Of a stretch of 64,000 nt of DNA, positions 52,141-60,683 are shown piece after piece (positions within the stretch are counted from its first letter, which is position 1; each line of letters opens with the position of its first letter). The translations under genes were made by a program, and so were the position numbers. Under the pieces are notes generated by a model that worked only from the letters and a program-made list of their open reading frames with translations, was not told where the DNA came from and searched no databases. The stretch comes from Balneola sp. (lineage in GTDB: Bacteria; Bacteroidota; Rhodothermia; Balneolales; Balneolaceae), in NCBI GenBank assembly GCA_017640785.1, contig JAEPPZ010000003.1, forward strand, positions 177,998-241,997, written 5' to 3'.

Positions 52141-55110
52141 ATGAATATTCGCTACACCCTTGCTACATTACTTCTAATTTTTATTTCTACCCCTGCTTTC
52201 GCACAACTTTCTATAAACGAGATCATGGCTTCAAACTCAACAGTTATAGCTGATAACGAAGGCGAATTCGATGACTGGATCGAAATTTATAATGCAGGAA
52301 ATGTCTCTGTTAACCTTGCAGGATTATACTTATCTGATGATCCCGATGATCTTACAAAATGGCAGATTCCAAGTACATCAAGTGCACAAACTACTATAAA
52401 TGCGAACGGGTATTTGATCATTTGGCTGGATAATGATTCTGAGCAGGGTGCTCATCACGTTGATTTTAAATTGAGCGCAGGTGGAGAGCATATCGCACTT
52501 GTTGACACAGATGGAACCACTGTTTTAGATTCTATCTCTTTTGGAGAGCAAACCACAGATATTTCTTTGGGTCGTAAAACTGATGGTATCGGCTCTTTTG
52601 CGTTCTTAAACCCGACTCCAAATGCTATGAATGATGGCAGCGAAGTAGCTGAAGTTTCTGATGCTCCCTCCTTTTCTCTGGAAACCGGATTCTATTCAGG
52701 AACTATAACTGTTGGTCTTTCAGCTTCAGGAAGTGCTGAGATCAGATATGAGACCGGAGGCTCAGTCCCAACTGCAAACTCACCTCTTTATTCCTCGCCA
52801 ATTTCTCTGGATACTTCTACTGTAATTCGTGCTATCGCAATCGAATCGGGAAAACAAGCGAGTGAAACTATCACAAATACGTACTTATTTGAAGATCAAC
52901 ATACTATCCCGGTTGTTTCTTTTGTGATGGAACCAGATTCGCTGTTTGATTATGACAAAGGAATGTATGTGATTGGTGATTCTTCTGAAACCAATGGTCA
53001 GTATCCTTTCTTTGGAGCTAATTTTTGGGAAGATTTTCAATACCCTCTTCATATCGAATACATGAATGAGTTTGGAAACCCTGAATTCGAATTTATGGCA
53101 GAAGCAGAAATTGGTGGAAATTTCAGCCGGGGGTTTCCAAAGAAATCTTTCGTCATTAATAACAATGATCGGTTTGGTCTAGACCGACTGAATTATCCCC
53201 TTTTCCCCGAAAATGACTATCAGGAATATGACGGCTTCACATTAAGAGCCGGCGCGGAAGAGCGTTCCCGATTATTAAATGAACTTATGAGAACCATAAA
53301 TATCCAATGGGATCATAAAAATGCAATGCAGTCATATAAACCTGCCGTTCTTTACATAAACGGGCAGTATTGGGGTATTTACAATATCTACGAAAGAAAG
53401 AATGATGATTTTGTGGAATCTCGATATGGTTTCAATGACATCGATATGATCAAAGATTATGATGAAGTTACCGATGGGGATGCGGTTGCTTACGATGAAC
53501 TTCTTGATAATTTTAATGACGAAACTCTCACCGGTGATGCTTTTTTCAACTATGCTGGATCAGTTATAGACTTTGACAGTTTTACAGATCATTGGATCTA
53601 TCAACTTTATACTTCACACGGTGATCCCAACAATGTTCGCTACTGGAGACCTCGCCAACAGGATGGGAAATGGCATTACATTTCATACGATTTTGACTGG
53701 TGGAAAAATTTAGGTGACGAGCCAAATGAATTCTATAGTTCGCTAAGAGACTTTATTACAGGTAGTACAGGTGGTTTTAAAATATTAGGCAGAATGTTGG
53801 AAAATGATCGCTATAAAGAGATCTTTTTAAATCGTCTGGCAGATCTTCTGAATACCTCTTTTCAGCCTGAATACATGATGGGTTTGATCGACTCTATTGA
53901 TACTGCAATTAATCCGGAAATGTCTCGGGATATTGCTCGCTGGACAGATGGATGGTATGATATTGGAGGACCCACAAACTATGATATGGAATATATTAAA
54001 ACCATCACCGAGTGGTATGTAGAAGATATTCCGGATTTCATCTATTCAGAAATAGCAGACACTCTTGGAAACGATACAACCAGTGTTACTTTGCTTTCAT
54101 CCGCAAACGGAACAGTACAAATTAATTCCATCAATCCTGATATTTCAACCTCAAACTGGAATGGAATTTATTTTCAGGGAACTGATGCTACATTCCAAGC
54201 CAAACCTCAGCTCGGTTACCAGATTTCTGCCTGGGTTGTTAACGGTCAATCTCAACCTGCATCTCAGACTTTAACGATTCCATTAACGGATAGTCCGGTA
54301 ACAGTAGAGGCTCAATTCTCAGAGATCACTGATGTATTGGTCATTAATGAGATCAATTATAATTCATCTGATGATTTCGGAACCGGAGATTGGGTAGAAA
54401 TTTTCAATACTATGGACGAACCTGTAGATGTTTCCGGCTGGATTTTCAAAGATCAGGTGGATTCAAATTCATTCGTCATTCCAAATAATACTGTTCTTGA
54501 GGCTTTTGGGTATTTAGTAATTGCTGACGATACCACAAAACTCAAATCAGTAAACCCGGATGCCAGAAATTATATTGGAGATTTTGCATTCAACCTTTCA
54601 GGATCGGGTGAAGAATTACGCTTATTTAATGCCGATGGCGGACTCGTAGATGTTCTTACCTATTCTGATGATACTCCATGGCCAATTGAAGCTGATGGTG
54701 ATGGCTCAACATTAGAACTTACTGATGCAAGTTCTGATAACACATTAGCAGCAAGCTGGATGGCTTCGTCAAGATTGGGTGGAACTCCGGGCTGGGCAAA
54801 CGGAACTGTTCCGGTTTCTATTGAAAATGAAGAAAAAGACAGTCCGGATAGTTTTGTCCTCAAACAAAATTATCCAAACCCATTTAATCCATCTACAAAT
54901 ATTTCCTTTGTGCTTCCGCAAAGTGCGAAAGTTCAACTTACCGTATACAATATGCTCGGTCAAAAAGTTGAAACTTTGGTTGATGGTAACTTAACATCCG
55001 GAAGTCACACCGTGCGATTTGAAGCCAGCAATCTTTCTAGTGGTATTTATATCTACCAGTTAAGAACGCCGACTACTTCTTTAACTCAGAGAATGGTGTT
55101 GGTTAAATAA
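52141..55110 (+). CDS. Secreted CotH-like protein with lamin-tail domains and T9SS-type sorting domain
   Basis: 989 residues. Signal peptide (STPAFAQ). Then a lamin-tail domain (INEIMASNSTVIADNEGEFD, ~25-140), a chitobiase C-terminal-like beta domain (~175-250), a CotH spore-coat-kinase-like domain (~255-640; GFPKKSF, RAGAEERSRLLNELM, WGIYNIYERKND, SYDFDWW), a linker, a second lamin-tail domain (VINEINYNSSDDFGTGDWVE, ~735-870) and a C-terminal sorting domain opening NYPNPFNPSTNISF and ending QRMVLVK. The last part directs type IX or equivalent secretion and surface attachment. CotH domains can phosphorylate proteins; the activity here is unknown. Confidence 0.9.
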   Translation: MNIRYTLATLLLIFISTPAFAQLSINEIMASNSTVIADNEGEFDDWIEIYNAGNVSVNLAGLYLSDDPDDLTKWQIPSTSSAQTTINANGYLIIWLDNDSEQGAHHVDFKLSAGGEHIALVDTDGTTVLDSISFGEQTTDISLGRKTDGIGSFAFLNPTPNAMNDGSEVAEVSDAPSFSLETGFYSGTITVGLSASGSAEIRYETGGSVPTANSPLYSSPISLDTSTVIRAIAIESGKQASETITNTYLFEDQHTIPVVSFVMEPDSLFDYDKGMYVIGDSSETNGQYPFFGANFWEDFQYPLHIEYMNEFGNPEFEFMAEAEIGGNFSRGFPKKSFVINNNDRFGLDRLNYPLFPENDYQEYDGFTLRAGAEERSRLLNELMRTINIQWDHKNAMQSYKPAVLYINGQYWGIYNIYERKNDDFVESRYGFNDIDMIKDYDEVTDGDAVAYDELLDNFNDETLTGDAFFNYAGSVIDFDSFTDHWIYQLYTSHGDPNNVRYWRPRQQDGKWHYISYDFDWWKNLGDEPNEFYSSLRDFITGSTGGFKILGRMLENDRYKEIFLNRLADLLNTSFQPEYMMGLIDSIDTAINPEMSRDIARWTDGWYDIGGPTNYDMEYIKTITEWYVEDIPDFIYSEIADTLGNDTTSVTLLSSANGTVQINSINPDISTSNWNGIYFQGTDATFQAKPQLGYQISAWVVNGQSQPASQTLTIPLTDSPVTVEAQFSEITDVLVINEINYNSSDDFGTGDWVEIFNTMDEPVDVSGWIFKDQVDSNSFVIPNNTVLEAFGYLVIADDTTKLKSVNPDARNYIGDFAFNLSGSGEELRLFNADGGLVDVLTYSDDTPWPIEADGDGSTLELTDASSDNTLAASWMASSRLGGTPGWANGTVPVSIENEEKDSPDSFVLKQNYPNPFNPSTNISFVLPQSAKVQLTVYNMLGQKVETLVDGNLTSGSHTVRFEASNLSSGIYIYQLRTPTTSLTQRMVLVK

Positions 55111-55115
55111 CTAAA

Positions 55116-55245
55116 ATCTCCCCGCTGGGGAGATAAATGTTCAAACAGTTTCTATGAACTTTCTGTGGGGTGTCCGCTTGATCACAAGCACTTGACACCC
55201 TCCGCTTTTTCGACAAGTCGAAAATCGCACCTCCCTCAAGGGAGG
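55116..55245. repeat. Cluster of four consecutive hairpins
   Basis: In 130 bases there are four short perfect inverted repeats: ATCTCCCC/GGGGAGAT (55116-55134), GGGTGTC/GACACCC with inner CTTG/CAAG (55168-55200), TTTTCGAC/GTCGAAAA (55207-55224) and CCTCCCT/AGGGAGG (55230-55245). None carries a proper T-tract. The block lies between the CotH gene and the convergent gene at 55317. Confidence 0.65.
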
Positions 55246-55316
55246 AACTTCTTTAAGAGCTTTTTAGCTGGTAACTTAAAAGCAGAACCTTTGATCAATA
55301 AAGTTTCACCTACTGG

Positions 55317-55646
55317 TTAACCAAGCTGTAGATTTATATCGGTGATGAATTCTTCTAAAAGTGAATACTTCTTATTCAAATTGAATATATCTAACAACTG
55401 CGTTAGAGATTCAATTTTCCAAGCATCAGAAACCACATTCAAATTAGCAACACAAGCTTCAATCTTTTCCTTAGTAACTGAACCGCCTAAAGTTTTCGAT
55501 ACTTGACTTTTAAAATCATTAAGATTTTCAACAGGACTTGGCCAATCATTTATAGCAGCTAACAAGATTTCGATAGCTGTTTCGGTATTTTTATCAGTAA
55601 CGACACTTCTACCCGAGTCTTTCAAAAATTCGATTGAAATAGTCAT
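55317..55646 (-). CDS. Small protein of unknown function
   Basis: 109 residues from the ATG at 55646, just after an AAGAGGG sequence; an ATG at 55661 would add five residues. Soluble, largely helical (TETAIEILLAAINDWP; KIEACVANLNVV; LTQLLDIFNLNKKYSLLEEF), without signal peptide or Cys clusters. I do not recognise a family; the helical layout is only loosely like TerB/anti-sigma-type small domains. It is flanked by hairpin-rich intergenic DNA on its 3' side and is divergent from hsp20. Confidence 0.55.
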   Translation of the reverse strand: MTISIEFLKDSGRSVVTDKNTETAIEILLAAINDWPSPVENLNDFKSQVSKTLGGSVTKEKIEACVANLNVVSDAWKIESLTQLLDIFNLNKKYSLLEEFITDINLQLG

Positions 55647-55849
55647 AATCCCTCTTCTCATTATTGATTCGATTTATCATACTTATTTTTAGCACCAAAA
55701 GCCTACCGAATATTTTTAATTTTTCATTCTATAATTCTTAATCCCACGCCTGGCGTGGACTGCCAAAGCGACAGTTTGTCTTAAACCCATCTAAGTTGGC
55801 ATTGTGCTTGCTCTATTCTCCTTGAAATTAATTTAATGAGGTAAGCATC

Positions 55850-56284
55850 ATGGGAGATTTTACAGAATTCGGTATTGAAGTGGAAAAACATCTTTCCAAA
55901 CTCGGAAAAGACATCCAACAGTTTGTGGAAAAAGTAGTTCCGCTGACCAATGAAGATAAAGACTTTGCTCCTGATTGTGACATTGTTGAAAGTGATGATG
56001 AATTCAAAATTCTGATCGATCTTCCGGGGCTTTCAAAAAAAGAGATCGGAATCTCTCTGAAAGACAACGTTCTCACTATAAAAGGTGAACGCGAAGTTAC
56101 ATTATCAGAAGGAGAAGAATTTAAACGACAGGAAAGAACTCGTGGTGCATTTGCCCGTTCTTTTGCTTTACCGGAAAATGTGAACAAAGCAGAGGTAAAC
56201 GCAAGTTTCAGAAACGGAGTATTGACAGTGAGTATGCCGAAATCAGAAAATTTGAAGGATACTCAATCAATCCCGGTAAAGTGA
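55850..56284 (+). CDS. Small heat-shock protein, Hsp20 family
   Basis: 144 residues. The alpha-crystallin domain spans ~45-135, with IVESDDEFKILIDLPGLSKKEIGISLKDNVLTI and the conserved ARSFALPENV...ASFRNGVLTVSMPK. The N-terminal ~40 residues are family-variable. ATP-independent holdase that keeps unfolded proteins soluble for DnaK. It lies just upstream of dnaK in the same direction, with a hairpin-rich spacer. Confidence 0.95.
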   Translation: MGDFTEFGIEVEKHLSKLGKDIQQFVEKVVPLTNEDKDFAPDCDIVESDDEFKILIDLPGLSKKEIGISLKDNVLTIKGEREVTLSEGEEFKRQERTRGAFARSFALPENVNKAEVNASFRNGVLTVSMPKSENLKDTQSIPVK

Positions 56285-56432
56285 CATTGTAAATGTCACT
56301 AAATCTCAAATACACAAAATTCAAATGACAACTTTGTGTATTTGTGGCTTAACAAATTTGCTCCAACGCAAAGCATTGGAGCAAGACATAAATATTGAAT
56401 TTTCTCGTTCCGCACGCTCAGCGTCGGAACGA
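56281..56432. repeat. Bundle of four hairpins between hsp20 and dnaK
   Basis: GTGACATT/AATGTCAC (56281-56299, overlapping the hsp20 stop), AAATACACAAA/TTTGTGTATTT (56308-56343), TTGCTCCAA/TTGGAGCAA (56358-56384) and TCGTTCCG/CGGAACGA with inner ACGC/GCGT (56405-56432). The first two belong to the CACTAAATC-TTTGTG repeat family seen near 41609. It could reduce readthrough from hsp20 or stabilise transcript ends. Confidence 0.7.
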
Positions 56433-56521
56433 ACAATTAGTTTAAACAAGTAAACAATAAACATTCGTGATTTTGTGCTTTAGTGGCTCAAATCACACAA
56501 TTAAAATCAGATTTTAGACCA

Positions 56522-58453
56522 ATGGGAAAAATCATAGGAATTGACTTAGGAACTACCAACTCATGCGTTTCTGTAATGGAAGGAAACGAGCCGGTTGTAA
56601 TTCAAAATGCTGAAGGTGGACGTACAACTCCATCTGTTGTAGCATTTTCAAAAGATGGCGAACGTTTGGTAGGTGCTCCTGCAAAGCGTCAGGCGATCAC
56701 TAACCCGGATAAAACAGTTGCTTCTGTTAAGCGATTCATGGGTCGTATGTTCGACGAAGTAAAAGATGAATCTAAGCAAGTTGCATACAAAGTTGTAAAA
56801 GGCGATGACGGTACAGCTCGTGTTGAGATCGATGACCGTAAATATGCTCCACAAGAAATTTCTGCAATGGTACTGCAAAAAATGAAGCAGACTGCAGAAG
56901 AGTACATCGGCGAAAAAGTAACAGAAGCTGTAATTACAGTTCCTGCTTATTTCAACGATGCCCAACGTAAAGCAACTCAGGAAGCCGGAAAAATTGCCGG
57001 ACTTGAAGTTAAAAGAATTATAAACGAGCCAACAGCAGCTGCACTTGCTTACGGTCTTGATAAGAAAGAAACTGATCAAACTATCGTAGTTTATGACCTT
57101 GGTGGTGGTACATTTGATGTTTCTATCCTTGATCTTGGTGACGGTGTATTTGAAGTAAAATCAACCAATGGTGACACGCATCTTGGTGGTGACGATTTCG
57201 ATGCCCGTATTATCGATTTCTTGGCAGATGAGTTCAAGAAAGACGAAGGAATTGACCTTAGAAACGATCCAATGGCAATGCAACGTCTTAAAGATGCTGC
57301 AGAGAAAGCTAAGATCGAACTTTCAAGCTCTGCTAAAACAAATGTGAATTTACCGTTTGTTACTGCAACTAATGAAGGTCCAAAGCATTTGAATGTTGAC
57401 CTGAGTCGCTCAAAGTTCGAACAATTAGTTGATGACCTTGTAAAACGTTCTATCACTCCATGTGAGAAAGCGTTGAAAGATGCAGGAATGAGCAAGAGCG
57501 ATATCGATCAGGTAATTCTGGTTGGTGGTTCAACTCGTATTCCAAGAATCCAGGAAGCTGTTAAAGAGTTCTTTGGTAAAGATCCAAGTAAAGGTGTAAA
57601 TCCTGATGAAGTTGTTGCCGTTGGTGCTGCCATTCAGGGTGGTGTTCTTTCAGGAGATGTTGAAGATGTAGTTCTTCTGGATGTAACTCCTCTTACTTTA
57701 GGTATTGAGACTCTTGGTGGCGTTATGACTCCACTAATTGAAGCAAACAGCACGATCCCAACTAGCAAATCACAGGTGTTCTCTACTGCTGCCGACAACC
57801 AAAGCAGTGTGGAAATCCATGTATTGCAAGGTGAACGTGCTCAGGCAGCGAACAACAGAACGCTTGGTCGTTTTCACTTAGACGGAATTCCTCCTGCTCC
57901 TCGTGGAATGCCACAAATTGAAGTTACTTTCGATCTTGATGCAAACGGTGTTATCAACATCAAAGCAAAAGACAAAGGAACAGGAAAAGAGCAAACAATC
58001 AGAATCGAATCTTCTTCAGGATTATCCGATGAGGAAATCGAAAAGATGAAAAATGCTGCGAAAGAGCATGAAGAGGAAGACAAGAAAATTCGCGAGAAAG
58101 TAGAGAAAATGAATCAGGCTGATGGTCTGATCTTCTCAACCAAAAAGCAACTTGATGAGTACGGAGATAAGATCTCTGAAGACAACAAGAAAGCAATCGA
58201 AGACGCTATTGCTAAATTGGAAGAAGCTCATAAAGCCGAAGACCTTGAAGCAATTGATACCGGAATTGAAGCAGTGAATGCTGCATGGACCGGTGCTTCT
58301 GAAGAAATCTACGCTGCATCTCAAGCAGAAGCTGCTGCAGCCGGTGCTGAAGGTGCAGGCGAACAAGCATCTGCCGATGGTGAATCTTCCGAAAGCGAAG
58401 AAGCTGTTGATGCGGACTACGAAGTTGTAGACGAAGAAGACGAAAAGAAATAA
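56522..58453 (+). CDS. dnaK: Chaperone protein DnaK (Hsp70)
   Basis: 643 residues from ATG at 56522 ([16 protein letters not shown]); an in-frame GTG at 56483 lies in repeat DNA and is not used here. Nucleotide-binding domain with [23 protein letters not shown] and [19 protein letters not shown]; substrate-binding domain with [13 protein letters not shown]; helical lid and an acidic tail ([10 protein letters not shown]). ATP-driven folding chaperone. grpE and dnaJ are not adjacent. Hsp20 precedes it. Confidence 0.97.
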   Translation: MGKIIGIDLGTTNSCVSVMEGNEPVVIQNAEGGRTTPSVVAFSKDGERLVGAPAKRQAITNPDKTVASVKRFMGRMFDEVKDESKQVAYKVVKGDDGTARVEIDDRKYAPQEISAMVLQKMKQTAEEYIGEKVTEAVITVPAYFNDAQRKATQEAGKIAGLEVKRIINEPTAAALAYGLDKKETDQTIVVYDLGGGTFDVSILDLGDGVFEVKSTNGDTHLGGDDFDARIIDFLADEFKKDEGIDLRNDPMAMQRLKDAAEKAKIELSSSAKTNVNLPFVTATNEGPKHLNVDLSRSKFEQLVDDLVKRSITPCEKALKDAGMSKSDIDQVILVGGSTRIPRIQEAVKEFFGKDPSKGVNPDEVVAVGAAIQGGVLSGDVEDVVLLDVTPLTLGIETLGGVMTPLIEANSTIPTSKSQVFSTAADNQSSVEIHVLQGERAQAANNRTLGRFHLDGIPPAPRGMPQIEVTFDLDANGVINIKAKDKGTGKEQTIRIESSSGLSDEEIEKMKNAAKEHEEEDKKIREKVEKMNQADGLIFSTKKQLDEYGDKISEDNKKAIEDAIAKLEEAHKAEDLEAIDTGIEAVNAAWTGASEEIYAASQAEAAAAGAEGAGEQASADGESSESEEAVDADYEVVDEEDEKK

Positions 58454-58465
58454 TAGTATTTAGAC

Positions 58466-58499
58466 ATTAGATATAAGATGTTAGACATCTTTATCTAAT
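58466..58499. repeat. Inverted repeat related to 8735-8783
   Basis: ATTAGATATAAGATGT and ACATCTTTATCTAAT pair with a 3-base loop and one bulge. It shares the ATAAGATGT core with the element at 8735-8783. It lies between the dnaK stop and its terminator. Confidence 0.55.
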
Positions 58500-58521
58500 T
58501 CATTGCTAGATATTTAAAATT

Positions 58522-58552
58522 AGCTCCGATGCGAAAGTGTCGGAGCTTTTTT
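58522..58552 (+). terminator. dnaK terminator
   Basis: AGCTCCGA and TCGGAGCT form the stem around TGCGAAAGTG, followed by T6. Nearly the same hairpin and loop recur after the next gene at 58911-58944. Confidence 0.9.
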
Positions 58553-58650
58553 ATATCTCTCAGTTTTTCAAGAATAGAATTTGAAACAAATAATCCCCAA
58601 AACGCCTTAAATGTAAGTGAATAACGAATTATAACTTAATCCAAGAGACA

Positions 58651-58890
58651 ATGAGTAAGCCACAAGACAGAACAATCTATAAAAATGAAGACGGAAAATG
58701 GGTAAATGAAAAGCATGAAGCCGGTAAAGCGAGTACCTTGCACGACACTCAGGAAGAGGCTTATGAAGCCGCCAAAGAAATGTTACACAATCAAGGTGGT
58801 GGAGAAGTAAGTATTAAAGGTCTTGACGGACAAATAAGAGAGAAGAATACCATTGCTCCTGGTAATGATCCTGTAAATGTACCCGGCTGA
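58651..58890 (+). CDS. DUF2188 domain protein
   Basis: 79 residues. It matches the small DUF2188 family: a W near the start (DGKWVNEKHEAGKASTLHDT), a helix (EEAYEAAKEMLHNQGGGE), then VSIKGLDGQIREKNTI and a Pro/Gly-rich end. DUF2188 proteins are soluble and common, often thought to be stress-associated, but without known biochemistry. Placed between two copies of the same terminator, it is a single-gene transcription unit downstream of dnaK. Confidence 0.85.
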   Translation: MSKPQDRTIYKNEDGKWVNEKHEAGKASTLHDTQEEAYEAAKEMLHNQGGGEVSIKGLDGQIREKNTIAPGNDPVNVPG

Positions 58891-58910
58891 TTTAAAGTCG
58901 ATCACATTTT

Positions 58911-58944
58911 AAAGCTCTGATACGAAAGTGTCGGAGCTTTTTTT
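58911..58944 (+). terminator. Terminator duplicated from the dnaK terminator
   Basis: AAAGCTC and GAGCTTT stem around a loop containing ACGAAAGTG, followed by T7. Core sequence AGCTC-GATNCGAAAGTGTCGGAGCT is shared with 58522-58552, so the two terminators are copies of one element. Confidence 0.88.
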
Positions 58945-58959
58945 GTTGCTATCACTAAA

Positions 58960-58987
58960 GTAGGGACGCAAAATTTTGCGTCCCTAC
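58960..58987. repeat. Perfect 28-base palindrome (REP-like)
   Basis: GTAGGGACGCAAAA is followed immediately by its reverse complement TTTTGCGTCCCTAC. Second member of the family seen at 46752-46785. It is typical of dispersed extragenic palindromes mobilised by REP-associated transposases, none of which is in this window. Confidence 0.85.
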
Positions 58988-59015
58988 GGTGTTTTATCTA
59001 TATATACTTATAATC

Positions 59016-59080
59016 TCGTCGACCCTGAAGGGTCTCCTTGTTTAAGGATTTTATACAAGGAAGTCCTTTACGTCCGACGA
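59016..59080. other. Multi-stem structured element upstream of the Memo gene
   Basis: An outer TCGTCG/CGACGA stem encloses two inner hairpins, GACCCT/AGGGTC (59021-59034) and CCTTGT/ACAAGG (59036-59060), plus a possible AAGGA/TCCTT pairing. This could be a folded RNA or another dispersed element. It ends 79 bases before the Memo start codon. Confidence 0.4.
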
Positions 59081-59159
59081 TTAAGGTATCGGTAGATACA
59101 TTTTAACTCAGATTATTTTTATACCTGAATTCATAATCTAAATCGACTATCTTCTGCGC

Positions 59160-60401
59160 ATGTCAGAAAAATTGTTCGATTCATATTCCGATCCAATCCC
59201 GAATCTCAGGTACGATATTCAACGCATTCCTATTCAGGATAATGGAAGATCGTTTATCTACTTTTATGATCAGTTAGGTTATTCAACTCCTGATTTTGCT
59301 TTGCCTACAGATGCTGAACCGATTCTTTCTTTGATGGATGGAACCCGTTCCGTAAACGACATTATTAAATTCAGCTCTGATGAAGTTACCAAAGAACATA
59401 TTCTGGGTTATGCGCGGTTTCTGGATGAAAACGGATTACTAGATTCTGAGTATTTCTCCGAACATGCTGAACTGATCGAAAGTGAATATGAAAAATCAAA
59501 AACTCATCGCTCTGTTACCGCCGGAACTTCTTATCCTGCCGATCAAGAAGAGCTTACTGAATTTCTAAATGAAGCTTTTGAAAATCATGAACAGTCAGAA
59601 CCGGTCGACACTGCTAAAGCTCTTTATACTCCACATATTGATCCACGGTTTGGGATGGCATCCTATGTGAAATCTTTTACAGTAATAAAAAACTTGAAAC
59701 CAAAAAGAGTGTTTATTCTGGCTACTTCTCATTATTCAGGATTGTATAACAATGAGTACTCCAATAAGCCTTTCATTATTTCAAACAAAGACTTTGACTT
59801 ACCAAATGGTTTGGTAAAAGCAGACAAAAAAACGATCTCCCTCATAAAGGAACAAACCTCACATGACGAAATATTCGGAACTTCATTTTCGGATCGGGCC
59901 CACAGAATCGAACACAGCATTGAGCTACCTCTTTTATTTCTTAATCACATTTGGCAACATGATTTTGAGATCATTCCTATTCTTGTTGGCAATTTTGATC
60001 AACTATATTATGCCAAAGATGGATTTCTAGCTCATCAGATAGAAGCTTTTACTTATTTGCTGAATCAGCAATTCAATGATGAAGATACTTTTTTTCTTAT
60101 AAGCGGAGATCTGGCTCACTTCGGAAAGAAATTCGGTGATAAAAAATCTGCTTCTCAACTTTTCGATAAAGTAAAGGCCTTTGATGAAGCATTCTTGGAA
60201 GTCGGTGCAAATAACGATTCTAAAACTATGCTTAAGATTATGAGTTCGGAGTATGATCCGTATCGAATATGTGGTTTCCCTCCTCTGTATGCTTTTTTGA
60301 ATGCGTTTCCGAATTTAGATGGGAAAATACTTTCCAGAGATCTTTGGGATGAAACCGAACGAGAAAGTGCCGTTAGCTTTGGAAGTATTCTTTTCAATTA
60401 A
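59160..60401 (+). CDS. Memo-like protein (AmmeMemoRadiSam system protein B) with N-terminal winged-helix-like region
   Basis: 413 residues. The Memo domain covers ~118-413, with TAGTSYPADQEELTEFL, TPHIDPRFGMASY, ATSHYSG, EHSIELPLLFLNHIW and SGDLAHFGKKFG, consistent with the dioxygenase-like metal-site fold. The first ~110 residues are extra and contain a PqqD-like/winged-helix pattern (AEPILSLMDGTRSVNDIIKF; VTKEHILGYARFLDENGLL). AMMECR1 and radical-SAM partners of the usual three-gene system are not adjacent. Activity unknown. Confidence 0.85.
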   Translation: MSEKLFDSYSDPIPNLRYDIQRIPIQDNGRSFIYFYDQLGYSTPDFALPTDAEPILSLMDGTRSVNDIIKFSSDEVTKEHILGYARFLDENGLLDSEYFSEHAELIESEYEKSKTHRSVTAGTSYPADQEELTEFLNEAFENHEQSEPVDTAKALYTPHIDPRFGMASYVKSFTVIKNLKPKRVFILATSHYSGLYNNEYSNKPFIISNKDFDLPNGLVKADKKTISLIKEQTSHDEIFGTSFSDRAHRIEHSIELPLLFLNHIWQHDFEIIPILVGNFDQLYYAKDGFLAHQIEAFTYLLNQQFNDEDTFFLISGDLAHFGKKFGDKKSASQLFDKVKAFDEAFLEVGANNDSKTMLKIMSSEYDPYRICGFPPLYAFLNAFPNLDGKILSRDLWDETERESAVSFGSILFN

Positions 60402-60410
60402 AATGTATGA

Positions 60411-60598
60411 CAGGGTCATCCTGAACTTGTTTCAGGATCTTATGAAATGACTTTTAGTTTTGAAGATATACTCACTACTAATAATTTTTGGTTCTCCTAA
60501 TTTAGAAACTAAGAAATATTGCCTCTGTTCATAATCGTATCTTTTTATCCGAAGAATGACCCTGTAAAAAGATTCCGAAATAAATTCGGGATGACCTG
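60411..60598. repeat. Inverted pair of 31-base dispersed elements
   Basis: The element at 60411-60441 (GGTCATCCTGAACTTGTTTC core) recurs in inverted orientation at 60568-60598 with about five differences. An extra perfect CAGGGTCAT/ATGACCCTG pair lies at 60411 and 60556. Each copy is itself palindromic. The rest of the 282-base gap between the Memo and YfcC genes shows no gene. Confidence 0.65.
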
Positions 60599-60683
60599 AG
60601 CTAAAGATTAGTATGTATTCAACAATTATTCTTAATTGCTCTATTTTTACCTACTTTCTTCAAACTAAATAATCAGGATATTT

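Noticed and set aside
55828-56187. 119-residue minus-strand frame opposite hsp20
   Set aside because: Ser-rich antisense shadow of the alpha-crystallin domain.
56483-56521. GTG start extending DnaK by 13 residues
   Set aside because: The extension derives from the TTTAGTGGCTC repeat DNA; DnaK proteins begin at [10 protein letters not shown].
56648-57495. Long minus-strand frames (143 and 134 residues) opposite dnaK
   Set aside because: They arise from codon bias of the highly conserved dnaK gene and show no domain or start signals.
46752-58987. CRISPR-like repetition among the palindromic elements
   Set aside because: The repeats are dispersed, each between different genes, with no regular spacers and no cas genes.
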